DNA from: CAADGY01 sp035714225
GTDB lineage: Bacteria > Acidobacteriota > Terriglobia > Bryobacterales > Bryobacteraceae
Assembly (NCBI GenBank): GCA_035714225.1
Contig: DASTMK010000167.1
Coordinates: forward strand, 1-8,462
Direction: 5' to 3'
DNA length: 8,462 nucleotides
In this document: in pieces, positions 1-6,754 of the stretch
How the letters are laid out: each line of letters starts with the position of its first letter
Position numbering within the stretch: the stretch's first letter is position 1
Program-made: the position numbers and the translations under genes
The notes under the pieces: generated by a model
Told to the model about the DNA's origin: nothing
The model's database searches: none
The model's input: only the letters and a program-made list of their open reading frames with translations

Positions 1-240
1 GCGGGGCGCGAAGAGGTCTTTGCCTTTATGGACCGGTTGCGGCTGGTAGTGCGCGCCACCTCTCTGGGCGATGTGCATACGATGATTCTCTATCCGGCGA
101 TGAGCTCTCACCGCGACTTGTCGCCCAAGCAGCGGGAAAGGATCGGCATCCACGATAATCTTTTGCGCCTGTCGGTGGGAATCGAGGCGGTGGAGGATAT
201 TATCGCGGACTTCGAACAAGCCCTTGGCGGCCAGGGCTGA
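1..240 (+). CDS. Cys/Met-metabolism PLP-dependent enzyme, C-terminal end (partial)
   Basis: Only the last 79 residues are present; the reading frame is open from base 1 and stops with TGA at 238-240. The piece reads SLGDVHT, then ILYPAMSSHRDLSP, then ERIGI, then LLRLSVGIE and a final DIIADFEQAL helix. These match the C-terminal domain of the trans-sulfuration family (methionine gamma-lyase, cystathionine gamma-synthase/lyase, O-acetylhomoserine sulfhydrylase). In that family SLG and the RLSVGIE arginine help hold the substrate carboxylate. The SSHR.LSP.qR version is one I associate with methionine gamma-lyase-like members, but the PLP lysine and the substrate-discriminating residues lie outside the window, so the exact reaction cannot be assigned. 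It converges on the doxX gene with only 5 nt between the two stop codons. Confidence 0.88.
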   Translation, partial: AGREEVFAFMDRLRLVVRATSLGDVHTMILYPAMSSHRDLSPKQRERIGIHDNLLRLSVGIEAVEDIIADFEQALGGQG

Positions 241-245
241 GCATC

Positions 246-698
246 CTACACCGGCACCGGTGACGACGGCGGACGAGACTCACCGGTCAGCCGGCCGGCG
301 TGCCTTGGACAATGGGGCAGGCTTGCGGGCCAGGGCTCTTCCGTGCCCATCAATGCCAGGGCGGCGCCGAGTAGAGCCACGTTCTTGGTGAAATTAATAG
401 TCTCGTTCATTCGTTGGCCGGAATCTTCCACGCGCCAGAAGTCGTGCATCATGGACGAAACGCCGGCCAGGAACATCGTAAGAGCCGCTGCGCCGAGCTT
501 CGGCTTCAAGCCGAGGACGATACTCGCGCCGCCCAGCAGCAGGAGGGCGCCTGTTCCGCTCACCGCGGCATCGGGGTTGGGGACGTCCTTTGCCGCGGCG
601 TATTGGGTCAGGCTCTCATGGTTTCGGAAGTGATTGATTCCATTGTAGAGGAAGTAGCCGCCAAACAAGAGCCGCCCAAGTAAAAACACAGAGCTCAT
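246..698 (-). CDS. DoxX family membrane protein
   Basis: A 150-residue integral membrane protein of the DoxX family (small four-helix inner-membrane proteins, some linked to quinone or thiol redox chemistry; the substrate of this one is unknown). Hydrophobic segments lie at about residues 4-22, 46-64, 69-85 and 103-118. The N-terminal FLLGRLLFGGYFLYNGINHF and the middle HDFWRVED segment, followed by NETINFTKN, are characteristic of the family. I chose the start at 698 because a near-complete anti-SD match (GGGAGGTGA) lies 5 nt upstream. The longer open frame beginning at 818 adds 40 hydrophilic residues with no such site. After the expected family ending (ALALMG.EEPWPAS) there is a polar proline-rich tail of about 24 residues (127-150) running to 5 nt from the convergent neighbour's stop. 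It is transcribed divergently from the oxidoreductase at 923. Confidence 0.85.
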   Translation of the reverse strand: MSSVFLLGRLLFGGYFLYNGINHFRNHESLTQYAAAKDVPNPDAAVSGTGALLLLGGASIVLGLKPKLGAAALTMFLAGVSSMMHDFWRVEDSGQRMNETINFTKNVALLGAALALMGTEEPWPASLPHCPRHAGRLTGESRPPSSPVPV

Positions 699-703
699 AA
701 AAG

Positions 704-712
704 TCACCTCCC
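704..712 (-). promoter_or_regulatory. Ribosome binding site of the DoxX gene
   Basis: On the minus strand the bases read GGGAGGTGA, an almost complete complement of the 16S rRNA tail, followed by a 5-nt spacer and ATG at 698. This strong site decides the start of the DoxX protein. Confidence 0.8.
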
Positions 713-908
713 GTTTGTAAGTTCCTGTCATTGGACTCGGCCGCCGGGGGATGTGTTTCATGCTCCCGCGGGTATCTTTCATGCAGCGGCATGCGCCCGC
801 CAGGGAGCGGTTGCGCAATCATTTCTGACGCCACTTTTAAGTCACTTACAGACCTGTTTCTCTTGTATCCTTGAAGGGGATGAGCCGTGCGACGCGGACT
901 CATTCACC

Positions 909-913
909 AGGAG
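909..913 (+). promoter_or_regulatory. Ribosome binding site of the Gfo/Idh/MocA gene
   Basis: AGGAG lies 9 nt before the ATG at 923. It supports that start over the in-frame ATG at 887, which has no comparable site and would bury the Tat motif 12 residues further in. Confidence 0.7.
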
Positions 914-922
914 AATACCTTC

Positions 923-2251
923 ATGCAGAGAGATGAGAGAGCAACCCGGCGGGACTTCATCAGTATCGCTGCGCTGTCGGCTGCCGGCGCGGCGATCTCC
1001 ACCACGAGTGCCCAGGGACAGACCACGAAGCGGCTGAGAGTTGCGATTGTCGGAACGGGAGGGCGGGGGATTGGTACGTGGGGCAGACCCGTCGCCTCCG
1101 AGTATGCGGACGTTGTCGAAATCGTCGGCCTGTGCGACATCAACAGCAAACGGGCGAAGGTTGCGCAGAGCCAGATTGGAACAGACGCGCCGATTTTTTC
1201 CGATTTCGATCGCATGGTCAGGGAGACGAAACCCAACGCGGTGATTGTGACCACAGTGGACGCCACACACTACCGCTATACGGTACGCGCGCTGGAACTC
1301 GGGTGCGATGTCATCACCGAAAAGCCCATGTGCACCGACGAGGAGCAGTGCCAGGCTATCCTGGACACCCAAAAACGGACCGGGCGAAAAGTGCGGGTCA
1401 CCTTCAATGCCCGTCATTCGCCGGAGGCAAAGAAGCTGAAGTCGCTGCTGATGGAGAAAGCCGTCGGGGAGATCGTGTCCGTGGATTTCCACGAATACCT
1501 CGATACTTCGCACGGCGCGGACTACTTCCGGCGCTGGCACCATCTGAAAGAAAATTCGGGCACGCTGCTGGTTCACAAAGCGTCGCATCATTTCGACCAG
1601 GCAAACTGGTGGCTCGATTCACAGCCGGTGGAAGTGACGGCTACCGGCGAGCTAAAGTTCTACGGCAAGAACAATTCGTTTCGTGGCACGCACTGCCGCG
1701 CGTGTCCCTACAAGCAGGAATGCAAGTTCTATTGGGACATCACCAGGAATGCAAACGCCGTCCGGCTGTACGTCGATTGCGAGTCCGAGGATGGCTATCT
1801 GCGTGATGCGTGCCTGTGGCGTGAAAACACAAATATCTATGACACCATGTCCGTGATTGTGAAGTATGAGAACGGAGTCCTGCTCACCTACACAGCCAAT
1901 ACTTATCTGCCTTACGAGGGGCAGGCCATCGCGTTCAACGGGACCGATGGACGCCTGGACCTGAACGAATTTCGAGGCGGCGGATTCAAGACAAATGAAA
2001 TCCGCCTGACCCGGAGCTTCGGAAAATCCGAAGTCGTCCGCGACCTCGAAGCCCGGCAGCGGGGTGGACACGGCGGGGCCGACACGGGCATCCGGGACCT
2101 GATGTTTCGCAACCAGGACGGTCCGGATCCGCTCAACTTGCGGGCGGATCTCCGCGCGGGCGCTTTGTCAAGCCTGATCGGAATCGCGGCCTACCGCAGT
2201 ATCGAGCGCGGCGGAGTGCCTGTCAAAATTGATAGTCTAGTCAAGCTGTAA
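923..2251 (+). CDS. Tat-exported Gfo/Idh/MocA family oxidoreductase
   Basis: A 442-residue NAD(P)-dependent oxidoreductase, probably acting on a sugar or sugar derivative in the periplasm. The N-terminus carries a twin-arginine signal (TRRDFIS, residues 8-14) followed by an Ala-rich hydrophobic stretch to about 25 and a likely cleavage near 30. The Rossmann domain begins with VAIVGTGGRGIG (40-51). The family motif EKP is at 133-135, its lysine being the usual catalytic one. The second domain has the segment VHKASHHFDQANWW (217-230), in which H222 aligns with the usual catalytic histidine. Cysteines C258, C261 and C267 (CRACPYKQEC), with C286 and C297 nearby, form a cluster seen in some exported members of the family and might bind a metal. 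Length is normal for the family. The next gene starts 21 nt downstream on the same strand, so the two are probably co-transcribed. The substrate cannot be read from the sequence. Confidence 0.92.
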   Translation: MQRDERATRRDFISIAALSAAGAAISTTSAQGQTTKRLRVAIVGTGGRGIGTWGRPVASEYADVVEIVGLCDINSKRAKVAQSQIGTDAPIFSDFDRMVRETKPNAVIVTTVDATHYRYTVRALELGCDVITEKPMCTDEEQCQAILDTQKRTGRKVRVTFNARHSPEAKKLKSLLMEKAVGEIVSVDFHEYLDTSHGADYFRRWHHLKENSGTLLVHKASHHFDQANWWLDSQPVEVTATGELKFYGKNNSFRGTHCRACPYKQECKFYWDITRNANAVRLYVDCESEDGYLRDACLWRENTNIYDTMSVIVKYENGVLLTYTANTYLPYEGQAIAFNGTDGRLDLNEFRGGGFKTNEIRLTRSFGKSEVVRDLEARQRGGHGGADTGIRDLMFRNQDGPDPLNLRADLRAGALSSLIGIAAYRSIERGGVPVKIDSLVKL

Positions 2252-2272
2252 CTACAAACCTGGAAGGATGAC

Positions 2273-3436
2273 ATGTATCGATCAGCAATTATTCCCATGA
2301 CCGCTCTTCTGCTGATGGGAGTTTCCTGCAGCCAGGCTCCGGACGCTGCGAGCAAAGAGGAAACCGGAAAGGCCAAAGGAGGCGCGGAGGAGCTCAAATA
2401 CGGCATCCGGGTGCAATCCGGACCGATGGATTCCATCCTGCTGAAGGACTACAAGCCCGCTTCCTCGCTTGTTGTTCCGGAAACGATGGTGCCGAAGGCG
2501 AAGTATCCGGTGATCGACATCCACAGCCACACGTTCATGAACGGCATTAAAACTTCCGAGGACGTTGCGGCCTGGGTGCGAACCATGGACGAGGTCGGAA
2601 TCGAGAAATCGATTGTTTTCACGGGAGCCACCGGTGCGGATTTCGACAAGCAGGTGGAACTGTTCAAGCCGTACGCCAGCCGCTTTCAGCTCTGGTGCGA
2701 TCTGGATACCACTAACATCGATGCGCCGGACTACCCGGAACGCGCGGCGGCGGAGTTGGAGCGGTGCTACCGCATGGGCGCGCGCGGTATCGGAGAGTTG
2801 TCGGACAAGGGCTCGGGACTACAGAGTGAGAAGCGCCCTCGAGGTAAACGGCTCCATTATGACGATCCGCGGCTCGATCTGCTCTGGAAGAAATGCGCCG
2901 AGCTGAAGATACCCGTGAATTTCCACGTGGCGGACCACCCATCCTGCTGGCAGCCCCTTGGCCCGAATCAGGAGCGGACACCCGATTTTCAGCACTTCAA
3001 TCTGTTGGATAAGGATGTGCCTTCGTATGAAGAGCTGATCGCAATGAGCGACAAGATGCTGGAGAAGAACCCGAAAACGACGTTCATCGCGTGCCATTTG
3101 CGGAACCAGGGCAACAACCTTGGGGAACTCAGCAAGGCGATGGAGCGTTATCCAAACCTGTTTCTCGATATTTCGGCGCGCGACTACGAGATTGGCCGGC
3201 AGCCGAGGGCAGCCGCGAAATTCCTGACACGGTACCGGAATCGCGTCATGTTCGGGACGGACATGGGTCGAGGCAAGGAGATGTACCAGGGCTGGTGGCG
3301 TCTGCTTGAAACAGCCGACGAATATCTGCCAGGCCGTGTCTGGTGGCGGATCTACGGCCTTGAACTCACACCACAGGTTCTCGAAAGCCTCTATCGAAGC
3401 AATGCGCTAAAGATTCTGAACTGGGAAAAGCTGTAG
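2273..3436 (+). CDS. Exported amidohydrolase (amidohydrolase_2 family)
   Basis: A 387-residue TIM-barrel metal-dependent hydrolase of the amidohydrolase_2 (PF04909-like) type. Relatives include lactonases and decarboxylases. The N-terminus (MYRSAIIPMTALLLMGVSC) is a signal peptide. C19 could be lipidated, but the lipobox (GVS-C) lacks the usual leucine at -3, so a lipoprotein is likely rather than certain. Residues 20-60 are a polar linker. The metal-site pattern is visible: VIDIHSHTF with H84 and H86 after strand 1, NFHVADH with H218 and H222 after strand 5, IACH with H275, and MFGTD with D330 after strand 8. Start choice: GGAAGG (2262-2267) precedes the ATG by 5 nt. It lies 21 nt behind the Gfo/Idh/MocA gene, suggesting an operon in which the amidohydrolase opens or cleaves the oxidoreductase product, for instance a lactone. 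That coupling is inference. Confidence 0.88.
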   Translation: MYRSAIIPMTALLLMGVSCSQAPDAASKEETGKAKGGAEELKYGIRVQSGPMDSILLKDYKPASSLVVPETMVPKAKYPVIDIHSHTFMNGIKTSEDVAAWVRTMDEVGIEKSIVFTGATGADFDKQVELFKPYASRFQLWCDLDTTNIDAPDYPERAAAELERCYRMGARGIGELSDKGSGLQSEKRPRGKRLHYDDPRLDLLWKKCAELKIPVNFHVADHPSCWQPLGPNQERTPDFQHFNLLDKDVPSYEELIAMSDKMLEKNPKTTFIACHLRNQGNNLGELSKAMERYPNLFLDISARDYEIGRQPRAAAKFLTRYRNRVMFGTDMGRGKEMYQGWWRLLETADEYLPGRVWWRIYGLELTPQVLESLYRSNALKILNWEKL

Positions 3437-3453
3437 CCGCTTACCGCGGCTAC
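3433..3453. terminator. Inverted repeat spanning both convergent stop codons (possible bidirectional terminator)
   Basis: GTAGCCGC (3433-3440), a 5-nt loop TTACC (3441-3445) and GCGGCTAC (3446-3453) form a perfect 8-bp stem. The TAG stop of the amidohydrolase (3434-3436) is in the left arm and the TAG stop of the Dabb gene (3450-3452 on the minus strand) is in the right arm. There is no T-run after it on the plus strand, and only a TTTT a few bases downstream on the minus strand. It is therefore a weak candidate for intrinsic termination, though well placed to protect both 3' ends. Confidence 0.5.
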
Positions 3454-3908
3454 TCGCCGATGAGATCAAAAGTCATTGTGCCCGGCTGCCGCACTTTGGC
3501 GTAGACCTGCTCCCACTCTTTGTGGGCCGGGTGGTTGGCGTAGGTCTTCAGTGTCTGCTGGTCGTTCATCTCCATGCAGACGCCATGACCGCGAATGCGC
3601 CGCGAAAATTGTCCGGTGGCGCTGTTCGTCTGGTCGTCGAACTTCTTGCGGGTTTCGGCGTCCGGATTGAACTGCGCCATGGGACGGATCAGTTTCCCAT
3701 GCCAGACACGAGTAAGCCCGGGAATCTGCTTCGTAAGCTGATCGGTAGCTTTGTGGAAAGCGTCCCAATCGGCTTGGGTGGCGCTCTCGATTGCGGTGAA
3801 GTAGAAACAGTGCATCAGTTTCTTCTCGCCGGCCACAAGCAGCCCGGAAAACAGCAACATGCCGGCCGCCAGGACGGCAAAGCGGTACACACCTGTTCGT
3901 ATTTTCAT
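3450..3908 (-). CDS. Secreted Dabb (stress-responsive alpha/beta barrel) domain protein
   Basis: A 152-residue protein with an N-terminal signal peptide (charged MKIRTGVYR, hydrophobic core about 10-26, likely cleavage near 26-27) and one Dabb-type dimeric alpha/beta barrel domain. The domain shows the opening strand LMHCFYFT (31-38), the IPGL turn (62-65) and the hallmark helix with D116, Y123 and HPAHKEW (126-132). Dabb proteins form ferredoxin-like dimers with varied roles, from enzymes to stress proteins of unknown activity; no catalytic function can be given here. Export of a Dabb domain is unusual in general but common in Acidobacteria/Planctomycetes catabolic clusters. The start at 3908 is preceded by GGGAGGA with a 4-nt spacer; the longer frame from 3947 would overlap the upstream gene's stop. 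It is the last gene of the minus-strand run, 35 nt behind the DUF1080 gene. Confidence 0.8.
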   Translation of the reverse strand: MKIRTGVYRFAVLAAGMLLFSGLLVAGEKKLMHCFYFTAIESATQADWDAFHKATDQLTKQIPGLTRVWHGKLIRPMAQFNPDAETRKKFDDQTNSATGQFSRRIRGHGVCMEMNDQQTLKTYANHPAHKEWEQVYAKVRQPGTMTFDLIGE

Positions 3909-3912
3909 CCAG

Positions 3913-3919
3913 TCCTCCC
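3913..3919 (-). promoter_or_regulatory. Ribosome binding site of the Dabb gene
   Basis: The minus strand reads GGGAGGA followed by CTGG and the ATG at 3908. This fixes the start 39 nt inside the longest open frame and places the signal peptide at the true N-terminus. Confidence 0.7.
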
Positions 3920-3943
3920 GTGCCAGAAATTCTATCAGACGGA

Positions 3944-4639
3944 TCACTTATCCGAACGCAGGTGGTAAGCCGGTGTGTAACGCTTCACCTTGATATTGCG
4001 GAACTCCGCCGGCACCCCTTCCGATTGCAGGCAAATATATCCGACCCGCGGATTCGCGTTCGACGCCAGGCCGACCAGGACGCCGTTCACCACCGTCGCT
4101 ACGCGTCCTTCCTCGGAGTAAACCTCGTAGGTGTTCCATTCGCCGATCGGCTTGGCGGCGGCGTGGATCATTTCGCCGCCATCGAGCGTGGCTCCTTGAA
4201 TAGGAAAGATGCGGCCCATGTGGGTCTGGTACAACTGGCATTCGACGCCTTTGGGCCAGACATCGTCCCGCGGTACGTAAATCAGCACCCCGCTGTTGCC
4301 GCTTTGCGGAAACCGCACTTCGACGTGAAAAACGAAATTGTCGTACACGTCCGTGGTGCGCACGTACCCGTTCGGCGTGCCGGTCGTCATGAGAAGTCCG
4401 TCCTTGATGTAAAACGTATTTTGATCACCGGTTTCATTCTCGCGGTATCGCCTGGCTTTGCCCTCGGGCGTCCTTAGAATCGGAACCCAGCCTGTGAAAT
4501 CTTTCCCGTTGAACAGGACTTTCCAATCCTCGGAATATTGGTAGTCCGGATCGCGATAATCGCCACTCTTTTGAGCGGACAGGACGGTGATTCCCAGGGC
4601 GAAGAGGCCCGCACAGAATACAAGAAATATGTTTCGCAT
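3944..4639 (-). CDS. Secreted DUF1080 / 3-keto-disaccharide hydrolase family protein
   Basis: A 231-residue protein with a signal peptide (MRNIFLVFCAGLFALGITVLSA, cleavage near residue 22) and one concanavalin-like DUF1080 domain (PF06439, now named 3-keto-disaccharide hydrolase). Seen in order: W39 and LFNGKDFTGW (42-51), FYIKDGLLMTTG (76-87), FHVEVRFPQSGNSGVLIYVP (104-123), GVECQL (131-136), the GEWNTYEV strand (167-173 region), VNGVLV (184-189) and the closing GYICLQSEGVPAEFRNIKVK (200-219). Characterised relatives split glycosides that have been oxidised at C3; whether this one does so is inference. The start at 4639 has only a weak AGGT upstream. It is preferred because the signal peptide begins there and the alternative at 4753 lies inside ktrA. 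It sits 46 nt after ktrA and 35 nt before the Dabb gene, and probably belongs to the same transcript. Confidence 0.87.
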   Translation of the reverse strand: MRNIFLVFCAGLFALGITVLSAQKSGDYRDPDYQYSEDWKVLFNGKDFTGWVPILRTPEGKARRYRENETGDQNTFYIKDGLLMTTGTPNGYVRTTDVYDNFVFHVEVRFPQSGNSGVLIYVPRDDVWPKGVECQLYQTHMGRIFPIQGATLDGGEMIHAAAKPIGEWNTYEVYSEEGRVATVVNGVLVGLASNANPRVGYICLQSEGVPAEFRNIKVKRYTPAYHLRSDK

Positions 4640-4685
4640 CGGACCTATTACAACAGAAGAGAGACCGGACTGCCAGACAGCGCTT

Positions 4686-5372
4686 TCACCTGGCCAGAAT
4701 TTCCCGGATACGATCCAGGTCGCGATCTTCGCCGAGAAGCACCATGAGGTCACCTTCCTGGATCACGTCGTCGGCGCGCGGAACGATGTTCATCCGCCGG
4801 TGTTCTCCATCCCCGCTCTGTATGGCGATCAACTGCACGTGCAGAGTGTTCCGGATCGCCAGGTCGCGAAGCGACCGTCCCACAAATTCGGAAGGCGCTC
4901 TGATCTCGCGAATCGAATAGCCAGGCAGAATGGGAAGCACTTCGATCACGTCGGTTCTGGCCAGGCGGCTGGCCAGGCGAAGCGCCATGTCCTTTTCCGG
5001 ATGGATCACCTCGTGCACTCCAAGAGCGGTGAGAATCTTGCCATGATCTTCCGAGAGCGCCTTGACGACAATGTAACTTACACCCAGTTCTTTGACGTGC
5101 AGCGCCGCCAGCGTACTCACGTCCATGCGCTCTCCGAGGCTGATGATGGCGGCATCGACCTCGGCGAGGCCGATGGCCTCCAGCGTTTCCCGGTCGGTGG
5201 CGTCCGCCACCACCGCTTCCGTCGACCATTCGGTAGCATCTTTTACTACCTCGGCACTCGAGTCGACGGCAAGAACCTCCTTGCCGGACTCATAGAGCGA
5301 TCGTGCGACATAGGCGCCGAAATGCCCCAGTCCAATCACCGCGAATCGTTTTCTTTCCGTGTCGTCTGCCAT
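4686..5372 (-). CDS. ktrA: KtrA/TrkA-type potassium-channel regulatory subunit (RCK protein)
   Basis: A 228-residue cytoplasmic RCK protein that would form a ring beneath the KtrB channel and gate it according to bound nucleotide. The N-terminal RCK_N Rossmann domain starts FAVIGLGHFG (10-19, the nucleotide loop), with D37 (AVDSS) at the end of strand 2 to bind ribose and VADATD (55-60) after strand 3. The RCK_C domain runs from about 143 to 224 (IREIRAP, VGRSLRDL, then DDVIQEGDLMVLLG). The single RCK_N+RCK_C architecture and length fit KtrA; E. coli TrkA is twice as long. The ATG at 5372 shares its A with the TGA of the upstream ktrB (TGATG), a classic termination-reinitiation junction. A TTG one codon earlier is possible but unnecessary. 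Its first 21 bases are nearly the same as the first 21 bases of ktrB copy 1. Confidence 0.92.
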   Translation of the reverse strand: MADDTERKRFAVIGLGHFGAYVARSLYESGKEVLAVDSSAEVVKDATEWSTEAVVADATDRETLEAIGLAEVDAAIISLGERMDVSTLAALHVKELGVSYIVVKALSEDHGKILTALGVHEVIHPEKDMALRLASRLARTDVIEVLPILPGYSIREIRAPSEFVGRSLRDLAIRNTLHVQLIAIQSGDGEHRRMNIVPRADDVIQEGDLMVLLGEDRDLDRIREILAR

Positions 5373-6754
5373 CAACCCACCATCACGTTCTCGTCGGCAT
5401 AGCGGAACCGGCTTCGGGTCCGGCGAATACTGATCGCCAGCGCCATCGTCAAAGGCCCGATCCGGCCCATGAACATCAATAACATCAGAATAAGTTTTCC
5501 CGGCGCGCTTAGCAGCGGCGTCTGTCCCATCGAGAGGCCGACGGTGCCCATTGCCGATGTGGTCTCAAAGATCAGACTCAGGAACTGGTCGTGGCTTGCC
5601 GCGGGAGACATCGCGCCGGCCTCGATCCCAACCAGTGCCGAACCCCCCAGAACAAAGGTTGCCAGGGCGGCGAAAACGACCGACTGGGCCTTATCGAGCG
5701 TCTCTTGTGGAACGCGGCGATTGAACACATGCAGATCTTCATTGCCACGCCATCGCGAGTAGGCATAGGCGATCAGCAATACAAAGGTGCTTGTCTTGAT
5801 GCCTCCGCCGGTTGAGCCCGGGCTGGCCCCGATAAACATCAGCACGATGGTGCAGAGCAGAGCGGGGCTGCTCATGTCCGAATAGTCGATGGTGTTGAAG
5901 CCGGCCGTCCGCGCCGTGACCGAACAGAAAAACGCATTGAGCCAGGCTTCGAATTCACCCATCCGCGCAAACAGGGCTCTGCGTTCCAACAGATAATAGG
6001 AAACCATCCCGGCCGCGAGCAACGCCGCGGTTCCAGTCAACACCAGTTTCGAGTGCAGGCTGAGCCTTGGCATCGCGTGTTCCCGCCTCCCAGGCGGCGA
6101 AAAGCGAAGGAGAAAACTCTGTCGCAGGCAGGTGGTGACGTCGAGCCCCACGAGAAAGCCCAGGCCGCCCGTAATGATCAGACCGCAGATCACCATCAAT
6201 ACCACCGGGTCGCTCTGAAAACCGGTCAGATTATCGCTGTAGAGTGCGAAGCCGGCATTACAGAACGCGGAAACAGCGTGAAAGACGGCGTGATAAACGG
6301 CCGTCCAGGGCGATTCAAAACGGCCCGTTGCAATCCAATAGATGGATAGAATCGCAGCTCCCAAACCTTCCGTCGCAAAGGTGGCGGCCGCGATGTATTT
6401 AATGAGCGCACCCAGTTGCGGATCGCGGGTATGGTGGAAGCTGTCCTGCATGGCGATGCGGTCCGTGATGGCCAGCCTGCGCCCGAATGCCACCAGGAAA
6501 ACGGTAGTCATTGTCATCAGGCCCAGCCCGCCGATCTGAATACAGGCGAGAATGACGGCCTGGCCGAAGCGCGAGAAGACTGTGCCCGTGTCGACGACGG
6601 CCAGTCCGGTTACACAGGTGGCGGAAACCGCCGTAAACATCGCGTCGATGAGAGGAATACGCGTTCCGTTCACCGTAGCGGTGGGGAGAGAAAGCAGCGC
6701 GGTCCCCATTGCGATAACGCCGGCAAAACCTCCCGCTATAATCCGTGCCGGATG
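5352..6754. repeat. ktrB: Tandem duplication, unit A (ktrB copy 1 plus first seven codons of ktrA)
   Basis: This block and the one at 6776-8169 are diverged direct repeats. Their 3' (low-coordinate) ends are offset by 1424 nt and their 5' ends by 1415 nt, the difference being a 9-nt net indel. Exact shared runs include 25 nt at 5421-5445 and 26 nt at 5466-5491. The homology continues past the ktrB stop into the first 21 nt of ktrA (5352-5372). Confidence 0.8.

Larger units (their letters stand above)
699..922. promoter_or_regulatory. Divergent intergenic region between the doxX and oxidoreductase genes
   Basis: This 224-base stretch separates two genes transcribed away from each other, so it should contain both promoters. 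I could not find a convincing pair of sigma-70 boxes on either strand. A TTGTAT at 863-868 could serve as a -10 element for the plus-strand pair, but no good -35 lies at the right distance. A short perfect inverted repeat (CATGC-AGCG-GCATG, 780-793) sits near the middle and could be an operator or chance. No small gene is apparent here. Confidence 0.35.

Noticed and set aside
249..262. Short palindrome CACCGG-CA-CCGGTG near the convergent stops of the PLP enzyme and doxX.
   Set aside because: The loop is too tight, it lies within the doxX coding sequence and there is no T-run, so I do not call a terminator.
780..793. Inverted repeat CATGC-AGCG-GCATG in the divergent spacer, considered as an operator.
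   Set aside because: Five base pairs occur often by chance and no second copy was seen in the window. It is mentioned only in the description of the spacer.
887..922. Upstream in-frame ATG giving a 12-residue longer oxidoreductase.
   Set aside because: The ATG at 923 has AGGAG at a good distance and puts the twin-arginine motif at residues 9-10, the usual position.
842..1591. A 249-codon open frame on the minus strand opposite the Gfo/Idh/MocA gene.
   Set aside because: It overlaps a clearly recognisable oxidoreductase on the other strand, shows no family motif or ribosome binding site, and is expected by chance in GC-rich DNA.
1078..1806. A 242-codon plus-strand frame inside the oxidoreductase gene.
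   Set aside because: It is an out-of-frame reading of the same gene with Arg- and Gly-heavy composition and no recognisable domain.
3522..3968. A 148-codon plus-strand frame opposite the Dabb gene.
   Set aside because: The minus-strand frame has a Shine-Dalgarno site, signal peptide and Dabb hallmark residues; this one has none.
4640..4753. Longer start for the DUF1080 protein.
   Set aside because: It would begin inside ktrA and hide the signal peptide behind 38 residues.
4587..5402. A 271-codon plus-strand frame opposite ktrA.
   Set aside because: It runs antisense to a well-supported RCK protein; its composition is rich in His, Arg and Gln and no motif is visible.
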